A DNA stretch of 64,000 nt from NCBI RefSeq assembly GCF_000472925.1, contig NZ_AXAS01000006.1, positions 62,001-126,000 of the forward strand. Direction: 5' to 3'. The notes under the pieces were generated by a model, which had not been told where the DNA came from, made no database searches, and worked only from the letters and a program-made list of their open reading frames with translations. A program made the translations under genes and the position numbers. Origin of the DNA: Bradyrhizobium sp. Ec3.3 (GTDB taxonomy: Bacteria > Pseudomonadota > Alphaproteobacteria > Rhizobiales > Xanthobacteraceae). Below are positions 17,038 through 24,814 of the stretch, one piece after another (the first letter of the stretch is position 1; every line of letters starts with the position of its first letter).

Positions 17038-17660
17038 TAGCCGAAGTCCATTTGTTCGTACTGCTTCGGCGCCCACTTCGTCACGGTGTCGTACCCGCCG
17101 CGCTCACGCGTCTCGCGATCGGGCCAGCAATACCAAGCGTGGTTGAAGTACTGCGACTTAATCGGCTTGCCCTTCGGCCCTTCGAAGAAATAGATTCGAT
17201 AGGGCAGGACAATGATAAGCTCGGGCGGCGTCACCATGTGGAGAGCATCGCAGCGCTTGGAGCCCCAAAGGAAACCGGACTGCAACAACATCGCCACTTT
17301 GCCGTCGGCAAGCTCAAGGGCGCGTTGGGTGAAGAAGTCCGCCAAGCCGTCGCGGTACGGCGGGTTGGTGATGATGTCGCCTTTCCACGGCTTCGTGCGC
17401 TTGGTGAAGTCGTGTCCGGTTTTGATGTCGTAGCCATCAACCCGGACACCCGGGAAAGCTTCCTTGAGTGCTTGCATCAAACGGCCACTCCCACAAGCGG
17501 GCTCCAAGATGCGACCCGACGGTGTGAAGTAGAGCGCGAGTTGCGCGCCTTCTTCGGGCGGCGTCTCGTAATCGTCCAGCTTGCGGCGCGTGCCCTGCTC
17601 CGGCGGCTTCTCCGCGCGAGCGGTGGACATGAGCTTCCAACGGTTGCGGGTCCCAGTCAT
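17037..17660 (-). CDS. DNA adenine methyltransferase-like protein (207 aa)
   Basis: Motif I EPACGSGR (residues 53-60), an acidic DGYDIK strand end (75-80) and the catalytic NPPY (99-102) identify an N6-adenine-type class I methyltransferase. It ends QMDFG, a terminus shared with two other replication-arm proteins. It could protect phage DNA or mark newly made strands. Start at 17660 by ATGA overlap; 17630 is an alternative. Confidence 0.82.
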   Translation of the reverse strand: MTGTRNRWKLMSTARAEKPPEQGTRRKLDDYETPPEEGAQLALYFTPSGRILEPACGSGRLMQALKEAFPGVRVDGYDIKTGHDFTKRTKPWKGDIITNPPYRDGLADFFTQRALELADGKVAMLLQSGFLWGSKRCDALHMVTPPELIIVLPYRIYFFEGPKGKPIKSQYFNHAWYCWPDRETRERGGYDTVTKWAPKQYEQMDFG

Positions 17661-18013
17661 GGATACGCACTCCGCTCCAACACTTCCGCGGTGCGGTCGT
17701 GCTCAATGGCCTTGCCGGGCTCAACGGATCGCCAATCGGGCCACTTGCGGTTCTCATTCTTGGTTTGCTTCGCCTCTAATGCAGCGGCGATAGCCTCCGG
17801 CGAATAGCCCTGTGACAGCGCGCCTTCGAACGAGAGAATCGCCAAATCGATCCACTCTTCCAAGTCGGCGGGGTTGGCCTCGATTTCGCGGACCTCCTTC
17901 TTGATGTGGTCAATGGCACCTTCGGTACGCAGGGGGCGCGAGTACGGGCCGAACGTCCGCTCGCTGAAATCCCGCTGCCGGTGCAAATGGTGGTGAAGAA
18001 TCAACTCCGTCAC
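17657..18013 (-). CDS. DUF550/MazG-type dATP/dGTP pyrophosphohydrolase-like protein (118 aa)
   Basis: HRQRDFSERTFGP (residues about 11-23), HIKKEVREIEANP (36-48) and EEWIDLAILSFEGA (52-65) match DUF550 proteins. A QTKNENRKWPDW block near the end is also characteristic. Relatives include the MazZ dNTP pyrophosphohydrolases. It may remove selected dNTPs during replication. GTG start at 18013, coupled as GTGA. Confidence 0.75.
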   Translation of the reverse strand: MTELILHHHLHRQRDFSERTFGPYSRPLRTEGAIDHIKKEVREIEANPADLEEWIDLAILSFEGALSQGYSPEAIAAALEAKQTKNENRKWPDWRSVEPGKAIEHDRTAEVLERSAYP

Positions 18014-18264
18014 TTTTCAGTCCTCTCAATGCCGTACGTGCTTGCAATTTTCGCCGGGGAAATGGTCTTGCCGCGCGCCTTGAAATTCGCGCCCACACTG
18101 TTGGTGAGCGCGTGGCCGATGCGGCGTCGGAGGCTCGCCGCGGCATCTAGCGGCTTGTCTCCGTCTTCCAACTCCGCGTTCATCGAAACGAAGAAGTCGG
18201 TTGCTTGGTAATCGCCTAGGTTCACGCGAACCGATTGCGACACCGTGATTTCGCGAATCTTCAC
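18010..18264 (-). CDS. Conserved phage hypothetical protein (84 aa)
   Basis: Begins MKIREITVSQSVRVNLGDYQ, then TDFFVSMNAELEDG. This pattern recurs in phage replication modules, but I know no function for it. GTG start at 18264 overlaps the upstream stop as GTGA. The middle looks beta-rich and the end basic. Confidence 0.55.
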   Translation of the reverse strand: MKIREITVSQSVRVNLGDYQATDFFVSMNAELEDGDKPLDAAASLRRRIGHALTNSVGANFKARGKTISPAKIASTYGIERTEK

Positions 18265-19169
18265 CGGCCCGGCTCCGTCGGGTCCACGTCACAGATGCAA
18301 GTGACGTGTTGGCAAGCGCGGGCCTCTTTGCACGCGCCCAAGAGCAGCGGCTCACGCTCCGCCACGCGTGCGGTCAACTCCGACTGAGCCTTCAAATAGG
18401 CAGGCGAGTTAACAGCCGGGGCCTTAGCCGCAGCCCGCATGTCCTGAAGGACCGCGTGGTGGGTGTCGCTCAACGTCCATTCGGGGTGGTAGCGCTCATC
18501 AGCCGCGCGGCGCTTGAACACGAACGACATCACGTCTTCGCGCCCTAGGCGGCTCTCCTTGTCGTTCTCTTCTACGCAATCAAAGCCCAACGTGTCGAAG
18601 ACGGCCTTAAGCCCATATGATGTGAAGTACCAACAATGTTCGTCGGGCCGGAAATGCTTCGAGGTGAGCGCGTGCGAAGCGTCGCGGAAGATGGGGATGG
18701 AGACGAACACGAAGTGCTTGACGCGGTTGACCAACGTCTCGAAGTCCGGGATGTGCTCCAACACGTCCCAACATGTGATCGCGTCCACGCTCTCGCATTC
18801 GTACGGGTTCAGATAGACCCCGTACTTTTTCAGCCACGCGATGCCGGCCGGATTCACGTCATAGCCGTAGGTGGGAAGCAGACTAAATCCCATGCGCCGC
18901 CGGATGAAGGTGCCCGCGCCGATTCCGATGTCCACCACCGCGCCCTTAGTATAGCGCCGAACAAGATCGCAACGCGCCCAATTGAGCGCGCGTCCCATCG
19001 CCGTGTCGGCCATCGCTTCGTAGCGCTCGAAATACTTTGCGTCGTACGGTGCAACGCCTGCGTTCACGGGGTAGTAGCCGACTCCGTGCGTAGGCCACCA
19101 AGTCAGGAAGCGGGAGGCGTGGTGCCGGAAGAGGGCCGGAAGCGTCGGCGGTTGCGGAACATTTCCCAC
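18261..19169 (-). CDS. SAM-dependent methyltransferase (302 aa)
   Basis: AVVDIGIGAGTFI is motif I of class I methyltransferases, followed by YGYDVNP (acidic ribose-binding residue) and DAITCWDVLEHI, the usual post-I and motif IV region of the Methyltransf_23 group. Substrates in this group are mostly small molecules, sugars or lipids. It overlaps the 3' end of the glycosyltransferase-like gene by 67 nt, so the pair probably acts in one pathway. The start is uncertain: GTG 19169 or a later GTG near 19068. Confidence 0.72.
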   Translation of the reverse strand: MGNVPQPPTLPALFRHHASRFLTWWPTHGVGYYPVNAGVAPYDAKYFERYEAMADTAMGRALNWARCDLVRRYTKGAVVDIGIGAGTFIRRRMGFSLLPTYGYDVNPAGIAWLKKYGVYLNPYECESVDAITCWDVLEHIPDFETLVNRVKHFVFVSIPIFRDASHALTSKHFRPDEHCWYFTSYGLKAVFDTLGFDCVEENDKESRLGREDVMSFVFKRRAADERYHPEWTLSDTHHAVLQDMRAAAKAPAVNSPAYLKAQSELTARVAEREPLLLGACKEARACQHVTCICDVDPTEPGR

Positions 19170-20017
19170 TGCGACATCAGGTCGGGAATCTCTTTGTTGC
19201 AATTGTGAGTCATGGCTGTACATCGGCAATACTCCGTGGGGTGGGCAAAATAGATTTGGGACAAATCCATGCGCGGGTCGGTGATAAGCTCCGGGGCGTT
19301 GTGGCCACCGTGCCCGCCTAAAATGATGAATGCTGAGCGACCAAGCGCGAGCGCCGCGGGCACAATCCACCCCACGCCGCCCACGATCACATCCGCCGAC
19401 GCAATGAGCGCGAGAAGCGGACGGATGCTCAGTTCGCCGTGTAAGAACGCGTAGTGGTGGGGCGGCAATTCGCCCACTAGCCACTCCACTCCGGGTTCAG
19501 TGTCGGCCACCAAGACGACGTGGTGGGTGTGCATCAAGCTCGCCGCAATCGCGGAGACGTACTCGGGCTTGGGATTGCGGGCGGAGTTGAACCACTCCCG
19601 GCGCACCGTCACCGGACGAATGACCGCGACGGGCTTGCCGCTTGTAATACCAACCGGAGAGCGGCCCCAATTGGGGAGATCAAACACGAAGTCCGCGCCC
19701 CGCAGCGGCAAGATGGTTTCGATAGCGCGTGGGACGGAGATACGCTTCGCGAACGTCTCGCCGTTGTAGGCGATGCGCACTTGGTGCGCAGAGGTGGGCG
19801 GCTTCGTCCACCGCTCCGGCTGTTGCAGAGCAACGTTCTTGGCCTGCGTGCGAAGGCGGGTCCAGGGCTGGACGAACTGCACGGGCAAGTCTTCGAACAG
19901 TTCGGGCCACGGTGTCGCCATATAGACGGGACCGCGAGCGCTCGCCGCACGGATGAACGGGCGCGAGTAGATGTTATCGCCTAACCCGTGCTGGCATGTG
20001 ACGACAAGCGGAGACAC
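19103..20017 (-). CDS. GT-B glycosyltransferase-like protein, GT9 type (304 aa)
   Basis: The N-terminus VVTCQHGLGDNIYSRPFIRA resembles the GxGDxxxxxP start of family 9 (ADP-heptose-type) transferases. The C-terminal half has ADVIVGGVGWIVPAALALGR and FIILGGHGGHN, the usual donor-side region. GTG start at 20017 overlaps the upstream TAG. With the adjacent methyltransferase it may add and methylate a sugar on phage DNA, a phage protein or the cell surface; the target is not visible. Confidence 0.65.
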   Translation of the reverse strand: MSPLVVTCQHGLGDNIYSRPFIRAASARGPVYMATPWPELFEDLPVQFVQPWTRLRTQAKNVALQQPERWTKPPTSAHQVRIAYNGETFAKRISVPRAIETILPLRGADFVFDLPNWGRSPVGITSGKPVAVIRPVTVRREWFNSARNPKPEYVSAIAASLMHTHHVVLVADTEPGVEWLVGELPPHHYAFLHGELSIRPLLALIASADVIVGGVGWIVPAALALGRSAFIILGGHGGHNAPELITDPRMDLSQIYFAHPTEYCRCTAMTHNCNKEIPDLMSQWEMFRNRRRFRPSSGTTPPAS

Positions 20018-20253
20018 TAGTGCGCCCTCCGCGTCGCAAGGAAGGTGCCGACGAAGGCGCCTACACATCCCGGGATAATCAATGACGGGTGTTCGGTGTA
20101 TCCGATGATGCCCAACGCGCCGACGGCATAGATGGCTGCGGCGTACCCGCTGGCGGCCCAAGCCCGCCTTGCGACGGTGGCTTGGCTGTACTTGGACCAC
20201 GCGAAATCTAGTGTGGTCATCAGCACGAACATTGCGAGCCAAAGAAGCCACAT
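20017..20253 (-). CDS. Small membrane protein, three spans (78 aa)
   Basis: Start at the ATG at 20253 behind GGGGA; an in-frame ATG at 20271 is less well placed. Hydrophobic spans lie at about 2-18, 30-50 and 56-73. Located directly upstream of the glycosyltransferase-like gene (TAGTG overlap), so a flippase-like or anchoring role is conceivable, but no family is recognised. Confidence 0.55.
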   Translation of the reverse strand: MWLLWLAMFVLMTTLDFAWSKYSQATVARRAWAASGYAAAIYAVGALGIIGYTEHPSLIIPGCVGAFVGTFLATRRAH

Positions 20254-20257
20254 CGGG

Positions 20258-20488
20258 CTATTCCCCGTCATCTTCAGCGCGCCACGCATCAACCTCTTCG
20301 AGGGTCATCGGGCGCAAACCCTCAACGGGCGCGTCCGCAATTGACGCGTCCGTGGCTGCCGCGAGCTTGGGCAGGTTGATCTTCGCAAAGTCGTTCGATG
20401 AAACAACGAACGTCGCGGCCAACACCAAGTCGGCGTCTTCGGACGTGTTCATTGACCTGATGGTGATGACGTAGAATCGCTCTTGCAT
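20258..20488 (-). CDS. Hypothetical protein (76 aa)
   Basis: Begins MQERFYVITIRSMNTSEDAD with GGTGAG as ribosome binding site; a GTG at 20497 overlapping the DUF2800 stop is an alternative start. The C-terminus is acidic (EEVDAWRAEDDGE). No family recognised. Confidence 0.55.
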   Translation of the reverse strand: MQERFYVITIRSMNTSEDADLVLAATFVVSSNDFAKINLPKLAAATDASIADAPVEGLRPMTLEEVDAWRAEDDGE

Positions 20489-20493
20489 GGTGC

Positions 20494-21843
20494 TCACCCG
20501 AAATCCATTTCATCGTCTTCGAAGTCGAAATCGTCGAAGTCATCGGCCGCACTGCGTTTCACGGCCGGGCGCGGATCATCCGTCGGAGCGATGGTGAGCG
20601 CGCCTTCGGGCTTGTGCAGGAATTTGGAGTCGAACTCCTTGCGCCGCTTCGCTGTCACAAGCTTTTCAATCTGCGGGCCGCTCTTCAGCGAAGGCTTGTC
20701 GTACAGCTTCGACTTGTCGGCGACGAACTTGCCCTTGACGATGCCGGACACAATCTCCGCTTCGGACATGCCGGGCTTGAACGTGCGGTTGGTCTTCGAC
20801 TTGACAAGCTTTTGGCCTTCGATGTCGAAGCCCGCTTCCATCTCGCGTTGGGCGTAGGCCGCGGCGGCCTTGAACCAACTGGCGAACATCGGCGCCCATT
20901 TGAGAAGGTGGCTAATCTCGCGACGACGGCGCGAGTCGAAGACAAGCTCCCGCGGTTCGTCGCTGAAATCGATCTTGGCTTGTGCCTGATGGAGCAAGCG
21001 CTTCGCGGGGCAAATCGGCTCCGCTTCGCAGAACGTGCAGTGGTCACCCGGCTTCAAATACTTGGCGGCCCAATCGTCGTAGGCCTGCTCTTGATCGGGC
21101 TCCTCTAACTTCTCGACTTCGGCGAAGGCTGCGTCCGCTTCGCCGCAGCGCTCCACGGAGGTGCGGTACATCGCTTGCCACGCCAAGAGTTCTTCACGCG
21201 TGTATTCGATGGAGCGCGGCGCCCGTAGCTCCGGGTCACTGGCGTTCGGTTGGATGACCGTGACCATGTAGCGTTCGTGGGAGAAGTCGTCTTCAAGCGC
21301 CTTGCCGAGAAGGTACGCGACAAGCTGATCGCTCTTCGTCTCGACAAGAATCCAGCCGTTCTTGAAGTCGGCCACTTCGAGCACTTCAGGCCACGCATCA
21401 ATGGTCACGTCGGCCGTGCCGGACGTGTCGTCGCGATCGGGAAGGGGGTTGGTTCGCGTTTCCAGTTGGAGCGCGCTTTCCGGAATGCCAAGCTCCTTGC
21501 AGCGCCCACGCACGTAGTCGGTAGCGACGGTGGCGCCTTCGATCATCTCGGCATTGACGACATAGAAGATGCGGCCGGGGCCGGGCGTCTTGGCGTTGGG
21601 CTTCAACATCGTGAAGCCCTCTTCCTCGCCCACAAGCTCCACGATGCGGTCCAGGAAGTCGGAAGGCTCCTTGCCCTCCTTCAAGCACTTCTCAATGATG
21701 CCGTGCACGCATGTGCCGATGCGCGCGGCTTCGCCGGCGATGTTGACTTGGTGAGGGGGCAGGGTGCCGACAAGCGCAAGGTTGCCGCTGCAATTGATCG
21801 TACGTTTAGCTTTAGAGGGGGATCGCTTCGTGTGGGACGACAT
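20494..21843 (-). CDS. DUF2800 PD-(D/E)xK-type nuclease-like protein (449 aa)
   Basis: The N-terminal KAKRTINCSGNLAL and AARIGTCVHGIIEKCL, then DVTIDAWPEVLEVADFKNGW (the D...E-x-K-like active site region) and later CTFCEAEPICPAKR, match DUF2800, a Cas4/RecB-nuclease-like family found with DUF2815 and PolA in phages. It probably processes DNA ends in replication or recombination. The C-terminus is extremely acidic and ends DDEMDFG, shared with two other proteins. The frame is open to a GTG at 21891. Confidence 0.82.
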   Translation of the reverse strand: MSSHTKRSPSKAKRTINCSGNLALVGTLPPHQVNIAGEAARIGTCVHGIIEKCLKEGKEPSDFLDRIVELVGEEEGFTMLKPNAKTPGPGRIFYVVNAEMIEGATVATDYVRGRCKELGIPESALQLETRTNPLPDRDDTSGTADVTIDAWPEVLEVADFKNGWILVETKSDQLVAYLLGKALEDDFSHERYMVTVIQPNASDPELRAPRSIEYTREELLAWQAMYRTSVERCGEADAAFAEVEKLEEPDQEQAYDDWAAKYLKPGDHCTFCEAEPICPAKRLLHQAQAKIDFSDEPRELVFDSRRRREISHLLKWAPMFASWFKAAAAYAQREMEAGFDIEGQKLVKSKTNRTFKPGMSEAEIVSGIVKGKFVADKSKLYDKPSLKSGPQIEKLVTAKRRKEFDSKFLHKPEGALTIAPTDDPRPAVKRSAADDFDDFDFEDDEMDFG

Positions 21844-21926
21844 TGCAGCGGCAGCCTTGCGTTTGCGGGAAGGTGCGGCGGGTGCGGGCACGCGACCCGC
21901 CGCGAGTTAGCGCCTTGGAGTCGCGC

Positions 21927-22400
21927 TTACTTCTTCTTGACATTCTTGGCCTTCGCGATTGCTGCGGTTGCGGCCTTGATGACGGCGGCGAAGTTCTTCT
22001 CTTCGAGCGCCGACAGGCCCTTGGCCTTGCCCGCCGTTTCGAGAAGCTTCATCGCTTCGGCCTTGGACGACACGGCGGCGTAGTCGCGGAGCGCGGCCTG
22101 CACGTCGTTCTTGGTGACGGTGGGCTCTTCCTCGCCGTCGGCGTCGAAGTCGTCGTCGCCTTCGCTTTCGCCCTCTTCGGCGTCTGCGTCGGCGTCGCCG
22201 TCGGTGTCTTCGAAATCTTCATCGCCGGATTCGTCGGCGGAGGCGTTCTTGCCCTTGGTAGTGGTGGTGGCGTTCTTGCCGCCCTTGCCCGCGTTCTTCA
22301 CCGCGGCTTCAGCAACGCCTTTGAGGCGGGCTTCGACTTCCGACACGATCGCATTGCGATCTTCGTCGGAGAGCTTCAGTTCAATTGCAATCTTCGTCAC
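21927..22400 (-). CDS. Acidic two-domain phage protein (157 aa)
   Basis: A helical N-terminus (TKIAIELKLSDEDRNAIVSE), a low-complexity centre of Asp, Glu, Gly and Ala (residues about 55-95), and a helical C-terminal domain beginning VTKNDVQAALRDYAAVSSKA. Similar proteins accompany phage replication genes, but the function is unknown to me. GTG start at 22400 behind GGAGC. It has its own upstream motif (22465-22480), so it may be made in large amounts. Confidence 0.6.
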   Translation of the reverse strand: MTKIAIELKLSDEDRNAIVSEVEARLKGVAEAAVKNAGKGGKNATTTTKGKNASADESGDEDFEDTDGDADADAEEGESEGDDDFDADGEEEPTVTKNDVQAALRDYAAVSSKAEAMKLLETAGKAKGLSALEEKNFAAVIKAATAAIAKAKNVKKK

Positions 22401-22420
22401 TTGGAAAAGCTCCTAAATGG

Positions 22421-22480
22421 ATGGGTACGTTCAGTGCCGTGGAGTCGTACCCATCCGTTTTTAGGATTCCAAGTAACGAA
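22421..22480 (-). promoter_or_regulatory. TTCGTTACT motif copy with inverted repeat, upstream of the acidic protein
   Basis: The minus strand reads TTCGTTACTTGGAATC (22480-22465), then TACGAC (22449-22444) at -10 distance. An 11-bp inverted repeat, GGATGGGTACG/CGTACCCATCC (arms 22420-22430 and 22446-22456), follows the motif and overlaps the hexamer. The repeat could be an operator or a 5' leader stem-loop. Confidence 0.65.
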
Positions 22481-22493
22481 TTCAGAAACGCAG

Positions 22494-22694
22494 TCAGCCC
22501 TTTTTCGGAAGAGCGTTGTGATAGCTCAGCGGAGCCTTGCTCACAAAAGCGCCACGGACGCGCACAGAGAAGCGGCGGGCTTCGAGCCGCTGCTCTTTCG
22601 TCCGAAATGGCTTGTCGTTAACGATGCTCCGAGTGTCTTGGACTTGGGCTGTGGTGCGCGGATCGAAGTTGCGCGGACGGTTGGTAGTATGCAC
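22494..22694 (-). CDS. Small basic hypothetical protein (66 aa)
   Basis: GTG start at 22694 with AAGGGG 10 nt upstream; a longer frame to 22733 lacks a ribosome binding site. The protein is basic throughout (NRPRNFDPRTTAQVQDTR, ending NALPKKG). It precedes the acidic-protein unit and lies beside the divergent gap at 22.7-22.9 kb. Confidence 0.5.
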   Translation of the reverse strand: MHTTNRPRNFDPRTTAQVQDTRSIVNDKPFRTKEQRLEARRFSVRVRGAFVSKAPLSYHNALPKKG

Positions 22695-22733
22695 GATTGT
22701 TAACCCCTTGAAGTAGAAAGCACTATTCACCAA

Positions 22734-22938
22734 TTAACGCTTTGCCGCTGGACCAATTCGAAAAACAGCGGTACATTCTGAGAACTGCAACACTGAAAAG
22801 AGGAATGCAAGGAACGATTTGGAAAACGTGGGGTTGCTGGGACAAAGCGGCACACCCTATGGATTAAATTCCTTGTGAGTTACGGCTGGACCAGCTTTTC
22901 CGCACAAGATTTTTGAATTCCAATAGTTTACGGAGATC
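22734..22938. promoter_or_regulatory. Divergent control gap
   Basis: A 205-nt gap between the leftward gene starting at 22694 and the only rightward gene of this arm. It holds CACTGAAAAGAGGAAT (22791-22806), related to the early operator-like element, and two copies of GCTGGACCA (about 22747 and 22885). No open frame worth reporting. Confidence 0.4.
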
Positions 22939-23412
22939 ATGACAGTGAAAAGGATCATTACGATGGATGAGGCGCAAAAAGCCGCAGCGGCTTGGGCGGC
23001 CATCTATGAGCGCATTGCCAAAAAGAAGAGCCTTAAGGGTTTGGAGAAGGAGCTAGCAACCGCGATGAAGTTCGTGGAGGCGCGCGGCCCTTCCTCGGCA
23101 ATTGAGATTTTCGAAGTATCGCAGATGTTCAAGGGGCAAGGCTTCTCGCCTCCACCGACGGCGGTTGCGCCAAAGCGCTACGCCCCGGCCGAATGGGCGA
23201 TCCACAAGAACAAGGCGGGCAAGAAGGTCCGGTGGACTGCCACGTGGGAGAACTTCAAGCTCCGCGTGGATCACACCACGGACGCTGCCGGGCTAGTGGT
23301 CTTCACCGGCTTTATCGATGACGACCAAGTGGCCGCCGAAAAGCATCTGAAGGCTGCGCAGACAGAAGTCTATTCGGCGGCACTGGACCGTGCGCGAGCA
23401 CGCGACGCCTAG
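22939..23412 (+). CDS. Lone rightward protein in the left arm (157 aa)
   Basis: The only convincing plus-strand gene between 0.3 and 31.4 kb. GGAG precedes the ATG at 22939. The first half is helical and basic (EAQKAAAAWAAIYERIAKKK); a segment with KVRWTATWENFKLRVDHTT follows. Its first 12 nt plus the 3 nt before them (ATCATGACAGTGAAA) are identical to the leader of the capsid gene. Convergent with the next gene by 4 nt. Opposite orientation suggests separate regulation, possibly during lysogeny. Family unknown. Confidence 0.6.
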   Translation: MTVKRIITMDEAQKAAAAWAAIYERIAKKKSLKGLEKELATAMKFVEARGPSSAIEIFEVSQMFKGQGFSPPPTAVAPKRYAPAEWAIHKNKAGKKVRWTATWENFKLRVDHTTDAAGLVVFTGFIDDDQVAAEKHLKAAQTEVYSAALDRARARDA

Positions 23413-23663
23413 AGTGGGTCGTCGCCTTCTAGCAGCTCCGGCTTGCGCTTCGGCTTCATAATGATTCCCGACGCTTCCAAGGCTTCGAGAGTGTCAATTG
23501 CTTTGGCCATTTGCGCCGCTTGCGTGCGGAACGCCGCGGCCTCTTGCAGCTGCTCTAGCCGTCGCTCAGAGTGGTAGCCAACCTGCGCATCGGCGTCGAC
23601 CGCTTGAGTCTCAAGGCTTGTCTTAAGTTCACGAAGTACGTTGATAGTTTGCACGGCGCTCAT
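23409..23663 (-). CDS. Coiled-coil hypothetical protein (84 aa)
   Basis: Helical throughout (VLRELKTSLETQAVDADAQV, then RRLEQLQEAAAFRTQAAQMA). The ATG at 23663 overlaps the stop of the 32-aa membrane gene as ATGA. No family recognised. Confidence 0.6.
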   Translation of the reverse strand: MSAVQTINVLRELKTSLETQAVDADAQVGYHSERRLEQLQEAAAFRTQAAQMAKAIDTLEALEASGIIMKPKRKPELLEGDDPL

Positions 23664-23758
23664 TTGTCTTCATCCTCCTGTGGGCCTGAGTAGAGCACGC
23701 CCGATAGAGCAGCGACGGCCACGAGGGCGAACACGACGTAACCGATAATGAAAAGCAT
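23660..23758 (-). CDS. Tiny single-span membrane protein (32 aa)
   Basis: MLFIIGYVVFALVAVAALSG forms one transmembrane span, followed by a short acidic tail (GPQEDEDK). The stop overlaps the next ATG as ATGA, and the upstream stop is 3 nt away, so it fits the operon exactly. Function unknown; small phage membrane peptides often act on the host envelope. Confidence 0.6.
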   Translation of the reverse strand: MLFIIGYVVFALVAVAALSGVLYSGPQEDEDK

Positions 23759-23761
23759 GGC

Positions 23762-24814
23762 CTATTCTCCGTTTTCGAGAATGCGGCCGGGACCACGCTT
23801 GCCGTCCGCGAGGTAGCGCGCCACGGGCTCCGGAAACTTCTTGGCCAGGTCCAGCATCATGGCGCTGATGCTCTGTAGCCATCTCTTCGGCGACGGCGGC
23901 GGCCGGTCATCAATCCAGTTGCCCCGAATCATGGAATCTCGGAGCACCGTAAGCGACGCAATGGCCTTCGTGACGTGGGAGAGCTTCGCCCCCGATTCGG
24001 CGTCGATGTCTTCGCCCTCCCAAAACTGAAAGACGTGACGGATTGTCGCGTCCACATAGACCGACGCGCGCACGCCGCGGGCCCGGTAGTTGTGGGCGCC
24101 GTATTTGAATCCGCCTTCGGCCATCCCGATTGCCGTTTCCATGAGCACGGGAAACGACACGTAGGTTAGCGACGCCTTCAGGATGCCGAACGCGTCCTTG
24201 GGGTTAGTCGGCTCGGTCTTCGTGGTCGCGTCGTGCTCCGGTGCCGCTGCGGGCTCCGCGAACGTCTGCGACGCGCCGCCGTGGATGCGCGCCCTGACTT
24301 GCGGCCACGGTTTGAGTCGGACTTCGCCAGTAGCGCGGCCCTCGGCGTCGGTGACGGCAACATGGCCGGACGGGATCGTGAAGGTGTGGCGGGTGGTTAG
24401 CGCATCGTGCTCCGGCACGCCCTTGACGAAGCCGCCGCTCGCGTAGTCTCCCGGCGGGTGCTCCGGCATTACGCGGGTGTGCGAACGCGCTGCGATTTGC
24501 TCCGGTGTCTCGCCGGGCCGGGGAGTGTTGGTGGGGACAACACGGCCCTTTTTCTTTCCGCGAAGCTCGCTGCACTGCCCCGGCTCGCAATCGCAGGCCT
24601 CGCCGGTGTGCGCACATGTGGCCAACGCGTCGCGCTCACGGGATGCCTGATCGTGGGCGTGATAGCGCTCCGCCTGTTCGTCGCCGGAGTCGCGCTGAAG
24701 CTCAAACGGAGCATCGGACGGAGCCGGGCGGAGCGGGTATCCCGCCGCGAGTTCTTCGCGGTCGCGATCGGCGAGCGGGTGAGGGAAATCGTAGCGCTTG
24801 GGAGCCTTAGACAT
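23762..24814 (-). CDS. DUF5664-type dATP/dGTP diphosphohydrolase-like protein (350 aa)
   Basis: The C-terminal half (NPKDAFGILKASLTYVSFPV, then GGFKYGAHNYRARGVRASVY, then DATIRHVFQFWEGED and SHVTKAIASLTVLRD) matches the phage dATP/dGTP diphosphohydrolase N-terminal-type family (DUF5664). The first 190 residues are low complexity with a small CDCEPGQC cluster. Related to MazZ-like enzymes that trim the dNTP pool. Start at the ATG at 24814 with a GGGGGC ribosome binding site. Confidence 0.7.
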   Translation of the reverse strand: MSKAPKRYDFPHPLADRDREELAAGYPLRPAPSDAPFELQRDSGDEQAERYHAHDQASRERDALATCAHTGEACDCEPGQCSELRGKKKGRVVPTNTPRPGETPEQIAARSHTRVMPEHPPGDYASGGFVKGVPEHDALTTRHTFTIPSGHVAVTDAEGRATGEVRLKPWPQVRARIHGGASQTFAEPAAAPEHDATTKTEPTNPKDAFGILKASLTYVSFPVLMETAIGMAEGGFKYGAHNYRARGVRASVYVDATIRHVFQFWEGEDIDAESGAKLSHVTKAIASLTVLRDSMIRGNWIDDRPPPSPKRWLQSISAMMLDLAKKFPEPVARYLADGKRGPGRILENGE

